NCBI RefSeq assembly: GCF_001038485.1
Contig: NZ_LDUE01000050.1
Coordinates: 1 to 64,000, forward strand
Length of the DNA: 64,000 bases
Source: Ornithinibacillus californiensis
GTDB taxonomy: Bacteria; Bacillota; Bacilli; Bacillales; Amphibacillaceae
Direction of reading: 5' to 3'
The notes below the pieces were generated by a model. It saw only the letters and a program-made list of their open reading frames with translations. It was not told the DNA's origin and did not search any database. Position 1 is the stretch's first letter, and each line of letters starts with the position of its first letter. This document shows, piece after piece, positions 56,178-64,000 of this stretch. A program made the translations under genes and the position numbers.

Positions 56178-58604
56178 TTAAGCCCTTACATATGCACCAT
56201 GCTTTTCATTTACTGCTTCTATAACTTTTTGATAAGAACTTTCTACTTCTTCATCCACCAATGTCTTTTCAGGATCTTGATATAGTAAGCTATACGCTAC
56301 GGATTTCTTACCCTCTGGTAAGTTCTCCCCTTTGTATAAGTCAAATACTTGAACTTGTTTCACAAGTGGTGCGCCTACTTCTTCAATTGTCGTCTTTACA
56401 TCCCCAGCGTTGACTTCATTAACCAATATGAATGCTATGTCTCGGGTGACGGATGGATATCTAGGGATTTGTGTATAACTTGGGACATGGTTATGGGTAT
56501 CTAATACGGCCTCCATATTGATGTCAAATACATATGTTTCTTTTAAGTCCATCTCTTTTTCAAGAGCTGGGTGTAGTTGACCTATGAAACCAATCTCTTT
56601 CCCATTTAACAGAATAGCAGCCGTACGACCTGGGTGCATATCCGCTAGTTTAGTCTGTTTTACAGTTAAAGGTAATTCTAAATGCTCAAATAAGCCTTCC
56701 ACAATTCCTTTAACTACATAGAAATCAACCTTTTTACTTTCCTGCTGCCATAGATGTTCTAACCATTTTCCAGTAAGTACCCCTGATAAACGCAATTGTT
56801 CATCTGGTTGTTTTGTTAATTCTTTTTCATCTGTGATAAAAATGGAACCAATTTCGTACAGGCTTATGTTAGATTGGTTTCTTGCAAGATTGTAGCTTAC
56901 CGTTTTTAATAGCTCGGGCAATACACTTAAACGTAAGTATTTATGTTCTTCACTCATTGGCATGGCTAGACTAATCGGTTCCGGGTTTAGCGTTAGTATT
57001 TCAGGACTAACTAGCTTTTTTATGAACGTATCGCTTGTTAGAGAGTAAGTTCTCGTCTCCATCAAACCGACACCTTCTAGATAATTCTTCACCGAACGTC
57101 GCAAGCTCTGTCTCTTAGTTAATCCACCTGCAGTGGAAGCACCTGTAGGTAACGTAAACGGTAAATTATCATATCCGTAAATTCTTGCTACTTCCTCTAA
57201 CATATCTTCAAAAATAGTAATATCCTGACGTCGAGTTGGCGCAAATACTGTAAAACTTTCACCTTCACGTTCATAATTAAATGAAAGTCTATCCAAAATC
57301 TTAGCAATTTCATCAGTAGAGATTTCTGTACCTAATCGACTATTAATCGTATTCGTATTTATTTCTACAGTTTTTTCTGTGCGATCTAATTTATCAAATT
57401 CAACAACGCCATCAAGAACTTTACCACCTGCATATTGTTCTAATAAATGACATGCACGTAATCCGGCACGTTTCACACGGTTAGGGTCAATTCCTTTTTC
57501 GTAACGAGTGCTTGCTTCACTGCGAAGACCGGTGGCTTTTACTGTCTTACGAATTGAAATGGAATTAAAGAATGCAGCTTCTAATAGAATATTCTTCGTT
57601 TCACCTGTTACTTCTGAATCAGCACCACCCATTACCCCTGCTAGTGCAATTGGATCTTTACCATTTGTAATTAACAGATTTTCCGGTGTTAATGTACGTT
57701 CTACATCATCAAGTGTTACAATCTTTTCATCTTGTTTTGCGGAACGAACGACAATCTCTTTCGAACCTAGACGATCATAATCAAATGCATGTAATGGCTG
57801 ACCGTATTCCAATAGTACATAGTTGGTAATATCGACTACATTATTGATTGGACGAATGCCAGCTGCTAGTAGGTAGTTTTGCATCCATAAAGGAGATGAT
57901 TTAATTTCAACATCTTTAATAACAAATGCGCCGTAGTATGGATTTAACGATTCGTCCTCTACCTTAACAGAAATATAATCAGCTGCTTTTTCACTGGAAA
58001 CATTCACTTCTTCACTAGGAAGATTAATGGATTTATCTAATAAAGCTCCTACTTCATAAGCAACACCTAACATACTTAAAGCATCTGCACGGTTTGGAGT
58101 TAAGTCAAACTCTAAAACAGCATCATTTGCATTTAAAAGTGTGTCCACACTTTCTCCAATTGGTGCGTCTTCAGGGAATACATAGATACCTTCTGTAAAT
58201 TCTTTCGGAATATGTTTTTCGTTAAAACCAAGTTCTTGTAAGGAGCAAATCATACCATTTGATTCTACCCCACGTAATTTTGCCTTTTTAATTTTGAAGT
58301 TACCTGGTAATACTGCACCTGGTTTTGCGACAGCTACTTTCTGTCCCGCGCGAATATTTGGGGCACCACAGATTATTTGTAAAGTTTCTTCCCCAACGTT
58401 AACCTGACAGAGGTTTAACTTATCTGCATTTGGATGCTTTTCACAAGTTTCTACATAACCAATGACAACATTGTTGCTTTGCTGAGCAATATACTCCACA
58501 TTATCTACTTCAATTCCAGATTTCGTTACCTTCTCTGCAAGTTCTTCTGGACTTATACCATCTATATCAACATAATTTTTTAACCAGTTTAATGAAACTA
58601 ACAT
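56178..58604 (-). CDS. pheT: Phenylalanine--tRNA ligase, beta subunit
   Basis: 808-aa subunit of the (alpha-beta)2 PheRS. Domains: EMAP/tRNA-bind (GYVETCEKHPNADKLNLCQVNVG) at 40-150, B3/B4 editing domain (GLRSEASTRYEKGIDPNRV near 355), B5, catalytic-like core, and the C-terminal FDX-ACB anticodon-binding domain (SYTQIPRYPSVTRDIAF). GGAGGG precedes the ATG. 13 bases after pheS. Confidence 0.97.
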   Translation of the reverse strand: MLVSLNWLKNYVDIDGISPEELAEKVTKSGIEVDNVEYIAQQSNNVVIGYVETCEKHPNADKLNLCQVNVGEETLQIICGAPNIRAGQKVAVAKPGAVLPGNFKIKKAKLRGVESNGMICSLQELGFNEKHIPKEFTEGIYVFPEDAPIGESVDTLLNANDAVLEFDLTPNRADALSMLGVAYEVGALLDKSINLPSEEVNVSSEKAADYISVKVEDESLNPYYGAFVIKDVEIKSSPLWMQNYLLAAGIRPINNVVDITNYVLLEYGQPLHAFDYDRLGSKEIVVRSAKQDEKIVTLDDVERTLTPENLLITNGKDPIALAGVMGGADSEVTGETKNILLEAAFFNSISIRKTVKATGLRSEASTRYEKGIDPNRVKRAGLRACHLLEQYAGGKVLDGVVEFDKLDRTEKTVEINTNTINSRLGTEISTDEIAKILDRLSFNYEREGESFTVFAPTRRQDITIFEDMLEEVARIYGYDNLPFTLPTGASTAGGLTKRQSLRRSVKNYLEGVGLMETRTYSLTSDTFIKKLVSPEILTLNPEPISLAMPMSEEHKYLRLSVLPELLKTVSYNLARNQSNISLYEIGSIFITDEKELTKQPDEQLRLSGVLTGKWLEHLWQQESKKVDFYVVKGIVEGLFEHLELPLTVKQTKLADMHPGRTAAILLNGKEIGFIGQLHPALEKEMDLKETYVFDINMEAVLDTHNHVPSYTQIPRYPSVTRDIAFILVNEVNAGDVKTTIEEVGAPLVKQVQVFDLYKGENLPEGKKSVAYSLLYQDPEKTLVDEEVESSYQKVIEAVNEKHGAYVRA

Positions 58605-58617
58605 TTTTTTACCCTCC

Positions 58618-59652
58618 TTATGCTTGGTGGAATTGTTTTAGGAACCTCTGATCATTTAAATAGAACTGACGAATATCGTTCACACCATATTTCAACATCG
58701 CAATTCGCTCAGGGCCCATTCCAAATGCGAATCCGGAATAAACTTTTGGATCATATCCACCCATTTCTAATACATTCGGATGAACCATTCCAGCACCTAA
58801 AATCTCAATCCAACCAGTTCCTTTACATACGGAACATCCATGTCCATCACATACCTTACAAGAAATGTCCATTTCTACGGAAGGCTCTGTGAATGGGAAA
58901 AAGCTTGGACGTAAGCGGATTTTACGATCTTCTCCAAACATTTTCTTCGCAAATACATTTAGAACACCTTTTAAGTCACTCATTTTCACATCTTTATCCA
59001 CGTATAATCCCTCGATTTGAGTAAATTGGTGAGAGTGTGTTGCGTCATCCGTATCTCGTCGATACACTCTACCAGGACAAATCATTTTAAAACCTTTTTC
59101 ACCGTTATACTCCTGCATCGTACGAGCTTGTACTGGAGAAGTGTGGGTTCTTAATAAGAGTTCGTTTGTGATATAAAAGGAATCTTGCATATCGCGTGCT
59201 GGATGATCCTTTGGTAAATTCAATGCTTCGAAATTAAAGTAATCGGTTTCTACTTCAGGACCTTCACGCACTTCATATCCCATCCCGATAAATAGGTCCT
59301 CAATTTCCTCTATTACTTTAGTTAGTAAGTGTGGACCACCAACTTTAACAGGACGACCTGGTAATGTAACATCAATTGCTTCTTTTTGAAGCTTTTCCTC
59401 TAATGCAGCATTTTCAAGAATAGTATTCTTAGTATCAATTGCGCTCGTAATCGCTTCTCGTACTTGGTTGGCAACTTCTCCAATTACTGGTCTTTCTTCT
59501 GGAGTTAATTTCCCCATTCCACGTAACACTTGTGTTAATGAGCCCTTTTTTCCTAAGTATGCAACTTTAATTGCTTGTAATTCTTTTAAGTCATTAACTT
59601 CTTCCACTTTTACTAGTGCTTCTTGCTGTATGGCTTTTAATTCTTCTTGCAT
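58618..59652 (-). CDS. pheS: Phenylalanine--tRNA ligase, alpha subunit
   Basis: Catalytic subunit, class II synthetase. Coiled-coil N-terminus, motif 2 ([26 protein letters not shown]) and motif 3 ([18 protein letters not shown]). The Cys-rich insertion [20 protein letters not shown] occurs near residue 265. 344 aa. Controlled by a T-box leader. Confidence 0.97.
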   Translation of the reverse strand: MQEELKAIQQEALVKVEEVNDLKELQAIKVAYLGKKGSLTQVLRGMGKLTPEERPVIGEVANQVREAITSAIDTKNTILENAALEEKLQKEAIDVTLPGRPVKVGGPHLLTKVIEEIEDLFIGMGYEVREGPEVETDYFNFEALNLPKDHPARDMQDSFYITNELLLRTHTSPVQARTMQEYNGEKGFKMICPGRVYRRDTDDATHSHQFTQIEGLYVDKDVKMSDLKGVLNVFAKKMFGEDRKIRLRPSFFPFTEPSVEMDISCKVCDGHGCSVCKGTGWIEILGAGMVHPNVLEMGGYDPKVYSGFAFGMGPERIAMLKYGVNDIRQFYLNDQRFLKQFHQA

Positions 59653-59689
59653 GGCTCTAACCTCCTAAAATATTATTGTTTTTGACCAT

Positions 59690-59955
59690 TAAAAAAAGCC
59701 TCCAATCCCCTATGAGAAGGGACGAGGCTTGATTTCGCGGTACCACCCTTGTTGGCACAGACATGTGCCCAACTTAGTTCAAATAACGGATTTAATCCGG
59801 AACACCTTTACTAATAATTAGGTCCAAGTGTCAGCTCCAGAGTGAAAGTCAACGAGTCCATAGTAGAAACGCTCTCAGTCTTAGGCGTTTCTTCCCTGCA
59901 TACTATTACTTAACTGCTAACCGCTCTTTCATAGCTTTTTACTATTTACATATAG
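59690..59955 (-). promoter_or_regulatory. T-box riboswitch leader of pheST
   Basis: T-box AGGGTGGTACCGCG at 59736-59749, next to the terminator. A likely specifier UUC (Phe; plus-strand complement 59844-59846) lies in GACTTTCAC. Uncharged tRNA-Phe should allow read-through into pheST. The ATG has AGGAGG ahead. Confidence 0.9.
59691..59730 (-). terminator. T-box terminator hairpin of pheST
   Basis: AAGCCTCGTCCC pairs with GGGATTGGAGGCTT and is followed by a T run on the minus strand. Confidence 0.9.
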
Positions 59956-59960
59956 AATAA

Positions 59961-59989
59961 ATTATAGTCATTTTGCCTAGCATTTGCAA
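59961..59989 (-). promoter_or_regulatory. Sigma-A promoter of pheST
   Basis: TTGCAA (59984-59989), 17-base spacer, perfect TATAAT (59961-59966) on the minus strand. The -35 overlaps just upstream of the ysgA stop. Confidence 0.8.
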
Positions 59990-59992
59990 GAC

Positions 59993-60739
59993 TTATCCTT
60001 TTATATGGTACATTAGAATTCCAGCTGCAATACTGACGTTGAGCGACTCTGCCTTACCATAAATGGGGATCTTCACAATTTCATCTGCTTGTTCTAATAT
60101 TTCTGTTTGAATTCCTGACCCTTCGTTGCCTAATATTAATGCAACTTTAGAGTTAGATTTTACAGTATGATAATCTTTCGAATTGGTGAGTGCACTTGCC
60201 CAGATATGGAATCCATCCATTTTTAATTCTGGGATTCGCTTTGTCAGGTTATCTTGCAGGATAGGGATATGGAATATAGATCCTTGTGTTGATCGGATTA
60301 CTTTATCATTGTACACATCAACTGTTCCATCACCTAAAATTACAGCATCAAAACCAGCTGCATCTGCGGTTCTTATGATGGTACCTAAATTTCCTGGATC
60401 CTGTACTCGGTCAAGTAACAGCACATATTTACCTATAACATTCTCCATCTTCTTATATTGAACTACTGCAGCAATTCCTTGTGGTGTTTTCGTTTGCGTA
60501 ATATGTTGAAATACATTTTCAGACACTTCTACGATTTTAATATCACTTGACCAATTGGGTGATTCTACACCTTCCTGGAGAATTATCTCATCAATCTTCC
60601 ATTTACTTTTAATTGCTTCTTCGATTAGATGAAATCCTTCAATTAAGAATGTCCCTGTTTTTTCACGATCTTTTTTGGTATGTAGTTTTTTCCAACCTTT
60701 TACTTTGTCGTTTTTGACTGATGTTAGCAAATTCTTCAT
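59993..60739 (-). CDS. ysgA: SpoU/TrmH-family RNA methyltransferase YsgA
   Basis: 248-aa SPOUT methyltransferase that methylates rRNA or tRNA 2'-O. Knot motifs: DPGNLGTIIRTADAAGFDAVI (motif 1, about 113-133), ALILGNEGSGI (motif 2), IPIYGKAESLNVSIAAGILMY (motif 3). N-terminal substrate-binding domain begins LLTSVKND. Start at 60739 abuts AAGGA; a TTG at codon 4 is also possible. Divergent from sspI as in B. subtilis. Confidence 0.92.
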   Translation of the reverse strand: MKNLLTSVKNDKVKGWKKLHTKKDREKTGTFLIEGFHLIEEAIKSKWKIDEIILQEGVESPNWSSDIKIVEVSENVFQHITQTKTPQGIAAVVQYKKMENVIGKYVLLLDRVQDPGNLGTIIRTADAAGFDAVILGDGTVDVYNDKVIRSTQGSIFHIPILQDNLTKRIPELKMDGFHIWASALTNSKDYHTVKSNSKVALILGNEGSGIQTEILEQADEIVKIPIYGKAESLNVSIAAGILMYHIKG

Positions 60740-60790
60740 TCCTTATTTTTATTCTTCTTTCCATCATACATATTTAATCCTAAACTGGTC

Positions 60791-60806
60791 AAACTATCCA
60801 TAGTTT
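60791..60806. promoter_or_regulatory. 16-bp palindrome upstream of sspI
   Basis: AAACTAT, CC, ATAGTTT: perfect arms with a two-base centre, about 22 bases before the sspI start. May be an operator or part of the spore-specific promoter; no clean sigma-G boxes could be fixed. Confidence 0.4.
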
Positions 60807-60828
60807 ATTACAAATAAGGGGTGATTTT

Positions 60829-61053
60829 TTGAATTTAAATTTACGTAATGCAATCTTATCCAATATCTCTAATAATGATCAGAATCAGTTGGAAGCAACT
60901 ATAGTGGATGCAATTCAATCTGGTGAAGAGAAGATGTTACCTGGTCTTGGTGTACTATTTGAATTAATTTGGAATCAATCGGATGATCAGGAAAAGCAAG
61001 AGATGATCGAAGCTTTAGAGCAAGGTGTTAAAAGTGCTACTCCAGGTAGCTAA
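60829..61053 (+). CDS. sspI: Minor small acid-soluble spore protein I
   Basis: 74-aa forespore protein of the SspI family. The core NLRNAILSN and [25 protein letters not shown] is nearly the same as B. subtilis SspI. TTG start after AAGGGGTG. In B. subtilis it is made in the forespore under sigma-G. Unlike alpha/beta SASP it is a minor spore protein with no known DNA motif. Confidence 0.95.
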   Translation: MNLNLRNAILSNISNNDQNQLEATIVDAIQSGEEKMLPGLGVLFELIWNQSDDQEKQEMIEALEQGVKSATPGS

Positions 61054-61058
61054 GTAAT

Positions 61059-61095
61059 GAAGAAGGTATCGTGACGATACCTTCTTTAATTTTGC
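61059..61095 (+). terminator. Terminator of sspI
   Basis: AAGAAGGTATCG / CGATACCTTCTT with a short loop, followed by TAATTTTG. Confidence 0.8.
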
Positions 61096-61268
61096 CTAAA
61101 AATGAGTCATTTCACCTAAGCATGTCTAATATATTTAACTAACTACATTTTTTTAGTACAAGTAGTTATATAATAATAAGCCAAGAGAACTATAAATCTA
61201 TTTTTTCACGCAACAATAACTAGGTATTAATGCTCATTTTAAATAAAATACATCATTTGGAAAATAAA

Positions 61269-61297
61269 TTGACTCTTTTTATTCTTGGTGTTATACA
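61269..61297 (+). promoter_or_regulatory. Sigma-A promoter of the anchored surface protein
   Basis: TTGACT (61269-61274), 17-base spacer, TATACA (61292-61297). The stretch 61096-61268 before it is AT-rich and shows no other gene. Confidence 0.7.
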
Positions 61298-61352
61298 ATG
61301 AATGTGTTACATTTTTTACTTTTTTGTATGGACTTTTGAAAGGGGAATACTG

Positions 61353-62939
61353 ATGGAAGAAAACAATCAAGAAGTAAGACTGAAAAAGAAAGGCTCTAAT
61401 AAGTTAATAGCAATTATTATTGCAGCTGTCGTTTTACTAGTAGGTGGAAGTGTAGCTGCATTTGTTCTGACTGAGACTAATTCACCAAAAGCTAGTTATT
61501 TTATTTACGAGAAAAAGACGCTAGATATGCTTACGGAACAATTAGAAGAACGCTACGCTCCTGAACTAGAGTGGTCTGAAAAAGGATTAGAAAATCCAAT
61601 TGAAGATGTTTATGAGCTTTCAGCCGAACTAAACATGCCGATTTCTGGAGCCACTGGTCCTATCACACCGGAGCAAATTATCAATAACTCAACAATTACT
61701 ATTACTTCGAACTTAGATCGTGAAGAAAAAATTGCAACTGCAGGACTAAAAGGAAGCTTCGGTAACTTCACTATTGAAGACATTAACTTCTATCTTACAT
61801 CTGAAGAGATGATGCTAGGCTTACCATTTGTAAATGAAATACTACAACTTAAAGGTGATGACTTTGGAAAACTACTAAGCCAACTAGATCCAATGACATT
61901 CACTGGTGAAGAAAAACTAGATTTAAATATGCTTTTCGAGGGTAATGTCATTGCAGAAGAAGATGCAAAGTATATCGAGGACGAGTATGTTAAAGGTCTT
62001 TATGAAGCTTTACCTGAAGAAGCTTTTGAATCCGTAGATGAAACGGTAAAAATCGGAAGTGACAATGTTGATACAGAAAAAGTTACCTTCCATTTAACAG
62101 AAGAACAAGTGAAGGAAATTTTAAAAGACACCTTAACAAAAATGGCTGATGATAAGCGTTTGAAGGAAATCATGATTGAGTACCTTCAAGCTCAAGGTAC
62201 TGGCCCATTAGTTTTAGGTGAAAATGCTAACTTAGAAATTCCTAATTTCGAGGAAGATTATGATACTGCTATCCAAGAAGCTATTAATGGACTTGATGAT
62301 GTGATGATTCCAGAAGGATTTAAATCAACTATCTGGGTTGCTGACGACATCATCGTTAAGCGTGATTTATCCATCCAAATGGGCCCTACAGAAGACCAAT
62401 TAGTAACATTATACGTAACTGGTCAACTAAGTAAGGATAAAACAGATATCGCATTCGAATATGATTTAGGTGTCGTAGAAAACGATCTTGACCAATCCGT
62501 GTCCTTTGATGGTACGCTTTCAAATAATGATGGTGACATCCAAGATAAGTTAACAATTTCCATAGAGGATATACAGGTAATCTATGAATCTAATGAAACA
62601 TTAGATGATAGTAAAAAAGATTTCAAACGTACTTTCACCCTTATAGATGAAACTGGCTATACTTTTGACCTTATTTGGTCTGGTAATGCCGAATATAATG
62701 GTGACCAAATGAATTCTTCCCATGAACTAACCGTATCTAGTGATGATATTATGGATGATTTAGTAGTTTTATATATTGATAAAGAATCAAAAGTAACAGA
62801 TAGTGTTACCTTACCAAGTGATGATGAACTAAAAGATATTGGTAGCATGTCACTAGAAGAGTTGATGACATACTTCGAAACGGAAGTTACACCTCAATTT
62901 GAAGAATGGTTAATGGGTATAATTGGATTTGGATTTTAA
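61353..62939 (+). CDS. Large membrane-anchored extracytoplasmic protein (DUF6583-like)
   Basis: 528-aa protein: a short basic cytoplasmic start (RLKKKGSNK), one membrane helix (LIAIIIAAVVLLVGGSVAAFVL, about residues 15-37), then an acidic extracytoplasmic domain of about 490 residues with repeated beta-rich segments (for example VTFHLTEEQVKEIL, DKLTISIEDIQVIYES, ELTVSSDD). Looks like the DUF6583 type of Bacillaceae surface proteins. The ATG at 61353 has AAAGGGG ahead; a GTG at 61302 has none. Next comes the ABC-2 permease, so it may be part of a transport or stress unit (inference). Confidence 0.75.
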   Translation: MEENNQEVRLKKKGSNKLIAIIIAAVVLLVGGSVAAFVLTETNSPKASYFIYEKKTLDMLTEQLEERYAPELEWSEKGLENPIEDVYELSAELNMPISGATGPITPEQIINNSTITITSNLDREEKIATAGLKGSFGNFTIEDINFYLTSEEMMLGLPFVNEILQLKGDDFGKLLSQLDPMTFTGEEKLDLNMLFEGNVIAEEDAKYIEDEYVKGLYEALPEEAFESVDETVKIGSDNVDTEKVTFHLTEEQVKEILKDTLTKMADDKRLKEIMIEYLQAQGTGPLVLGENANLEIPNFEEDYDTAIQEAINGLDDVMIPEGFKSTIWVADDIIVKRDLSIQMGPTEDQLVTLYVTGQLSKDKTDIAFEYDLGVVENDLDQSVSFDGTLSNNDGDIQDKLTISIEDIQVIYESNETLDDSKKDFKRTFTLIDETGYTFDLIWSGNAEYNGDQMNSSHELTVSSDDIMDDLVVLYIDKESKVTDSVTLPSDDELKDIGSMSLEELMTYFETEVTPQFEEWLMGIIGFGF

Positions 62940-62944
62940 GCCCA

Positions 62945-63085
62945 AAAGCGGAAGCGCCCGGTTAGCGACTACGGACTGGACTGAGTCGTAGGAGATAAAG
63001 GAAACACGGCGACCGGAGGGAGTCGATGTTGACTTATCGTACGGAGGCGAGGGAAGTCTCGCTTGTCGCTGGGCGCTGTAGCTAG
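62945..63085. repeat. GC-rich structured Bacillaceae intergenic repeat
   Basis: About 140 bp with ends AGCGCCC (62953-62959) and GGGCGCT (63071-63077), inner AGCGAC / GTCGCT and GACTAC / GTAGTC-like arms. Much more GC-rich than the flanks. Elements beginning aagcggaagcgcc and ending gggcgct are common in Bacillaceae. It likely folds into a multi-arm RNA or DNA structure. Confidence 0.75.
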
Positions 63086-63106
63086 ACTAATGAGTAGGTG
63101 GACATA

Positions 63107-64000
63107 ATGCAATTCATAAAATTTGTATCGCTATTCACCAAAAATAATTTCTTGCAACTTAGGAGGAAGTGGCGATCACTTCCTCTTCTTTTACTTTTTC
63201 CAATTGTGTTAATAGGACTAGTTGCATTCATGTTTGTTGCGTACTTTTCCAATTTAGAAGAGGAACCTATCCAAATTGGCTTGGTAGACTTAGAACAATC
63301 TAAAGAAACAGAAATGGTTATTCGGTTATTAGAGGAATCGTCACAGCTAGGTAATTTTTTACATATGAAACGATATTCTGAGGAAGAAGCTAAACAACAA
63401 ATTGATTCAGATGAGTTAGCAGCATATATACTTTTCCCAGAAGAATTTACTTCTAAATTATATAATGGAGAATCAGTGGTTGTAACCATAGTTGGTCATC
63501 CAAATAAACAAATGGAAGGCTACTTTATCAAAGAATTAGTTGATAGTGCAGCAAGACATATTAGTTCTTCGCAAGCAAATATCCTAACAGTTAATTACTT
63601 CGCTAAACAATTGGATATTGATTTAGAAACGAGGAATCAAATTGTCCAAGAACAATTTAACGAGTTTCTTCTATACGCCATAGGTAAAGACAACATACTC
63701 GATCAGAATGAATTATCAAATAATGTTTCCACTTCACCTAAAAAATATTTCGGAATCGCAACGGGCTTTTTCGTACTTATCATTTGGATATTTTCAATTT
63801 ATCAACATTTGTTTAAGGAACAATCAAAACAGATTGAAACCAGAATGATGTTATACGGTGTTACCGAACTTCAACAGCTCACTGGCAGAATGATTGTGAC
63901 ATTTATCTTTTCGTTAATTTTAGGCATCATATTATTTATCGGACTCATTAATGTACTAGAGATAGATTTACTGCAGGGGAATACTAATCGGTTGATTATA
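63107..64000 (+). CDS. ABC-2 type permease, N-terminal part (cut by window end)
   Basis: Open frame from ATG at 63107 to the window end (298 codons so far). Membrane helix about residues 25-46 (LPLLLLFPIVLIGLVAFMFVAYF), an extracytoplasmic region of about 180 residues (IQIGLVDLEQSKETEM, AYILFPEEF), then a second helix (IATGFFVLIIWIFSIY) and a third (IVTFIFSLILGIILFIG). This is the layout of ABC-2 family export permeases (YhaP/YdbJ type). AGGTGG lies before the start. The ATPase partner is not visible and may lie beyond the end. Confidence 0.8.
   Translation, partial: MQFIKFVSLFTKNNFLQLRRKWRSLPLLLLFPIVLIGLVAFMFVAYFSNLEEEPIQIGLVDLEQSKETEMVIRLLEESSQLGNFLHMKRYSEEEAKQQIDSDELAAYILFPEEFTSKLYNGESVVVTIVGHPNKQMEGYFIKELVDSAARHISSSQANILTVNYFAKQLDIDLETRNQIVQEQFNEFLLYAIGKDNILDQNELSNNVSTSPKKYFGIATGFFVLIIWIFSIYQHLFKEQSKQIETRMMLYGVTELQQLTGRMIVTFIFSLILGIILFIGLINVLEIDLLQGNTNRLII

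Noticed and set aside
63082-63489. Minus-strand open frame of 135 codons
   Set aside because: It is the antisense shadow of the ABC-2 permease, which has a ribosome site and clear membrane helices.

Overview
The window looks like a chromosomal segment of a spore-forming, AT-rich member of the Bacillaceae, of the Oceanobacillus/Virgibacillus kind. The evidence is low GC, strong GGAGG-type ribosome sites with frequent TTG and GTG starts, spore genes (ysxE, spoVID, gerM, gerE, sspI), T-box leaders on valS and pheST, and a gene order that follows the Bacillus subtilis valS to pheS region read backwards. Nearly all genes lie on the minus strand. Genus is inference; no 16S gene is present.

Layout. 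1-1.9 kb: the 3' part of an IS4-family transposase, then an orphan sigma-70 type factor whose upstream region carries three identical 13-bp palindromes that match the ComK AT-box and its allowed spacings. 1.9-5.0 kb: valS with a T-box leader. 5.1-7.5 kb: a small membrane protein, then ysxE and spoVID (spore coat). 7.7-13.9 kb: hemAXCDBL (5-aminolevulinate to uroporphyrinogen III), with a PerR-like box on the hemA promoter. 14.1-16.9 kb: a LiaF-like membrane protein and a polar amino-acid ABC importer, inserted where B. subtilis has hemA next to ysxC. 17.3-24.6 kb: ysxC, lonA, clpX, tig, ysoA (lonB is absent). 24.7-25.1 kb: tRNA-Arg and tRNA-Gly behind a strong promoter and a structured leader. 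25.2-30.7 kb: yfcE/ysnB, rdgB, rph, gerM, racE, ysmB, gerE, ysmA. 30.8-34.7 kb: sdhCAB and yslB. 34.8-43.2 kb: uvrC, trxA, etfAB, fadB, fadR, lcfA, yshE and a 32-residue membrane peptide. 43.2-49.3 kb: mutS2, polX, cvpA, zapA, rnhC. 49.4-56.0 kb: an accessory block between rnhC and pheT with two Nudix hydrolases, an acyl-CoA synthetase plus SDR pair, a frameshifted double-GNAT gene, a Clp_N-GNAT fusion, a P-loop kinase and a membrane protein. 56.2-61.1 kb: pheT, pheS, ysgA, sspI. 61.3-64 kb: a large membrane-anchored surface protein, a GC-rich structured repeat, and the start of an ABC-2 permease cut by the window end.

How the genes work together. Fatty acids are activated by LcfA, oxidised with FadB, and their electrons pass through EtfAB; FadR controls the block through an operator directly at a promoter between lcfA and fadR. 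SdhCAB feeds the quinone pool. HemAXCDBL makes haem precursors for SdhC and others. Lon, ClpX and trigger factor form the protein quality-control group. MutS2, PolX, UvrC and RNase HIII are the DNA maintenance group. The most unusual items are the ComK-type box array on the sigma factor gene, the Clp_N-GNAT fusion, the broken double-GNAT gene, the structured leader of the tRNA operon, and the large symmetric repeats in the sdh and fadR-fadB leaders.
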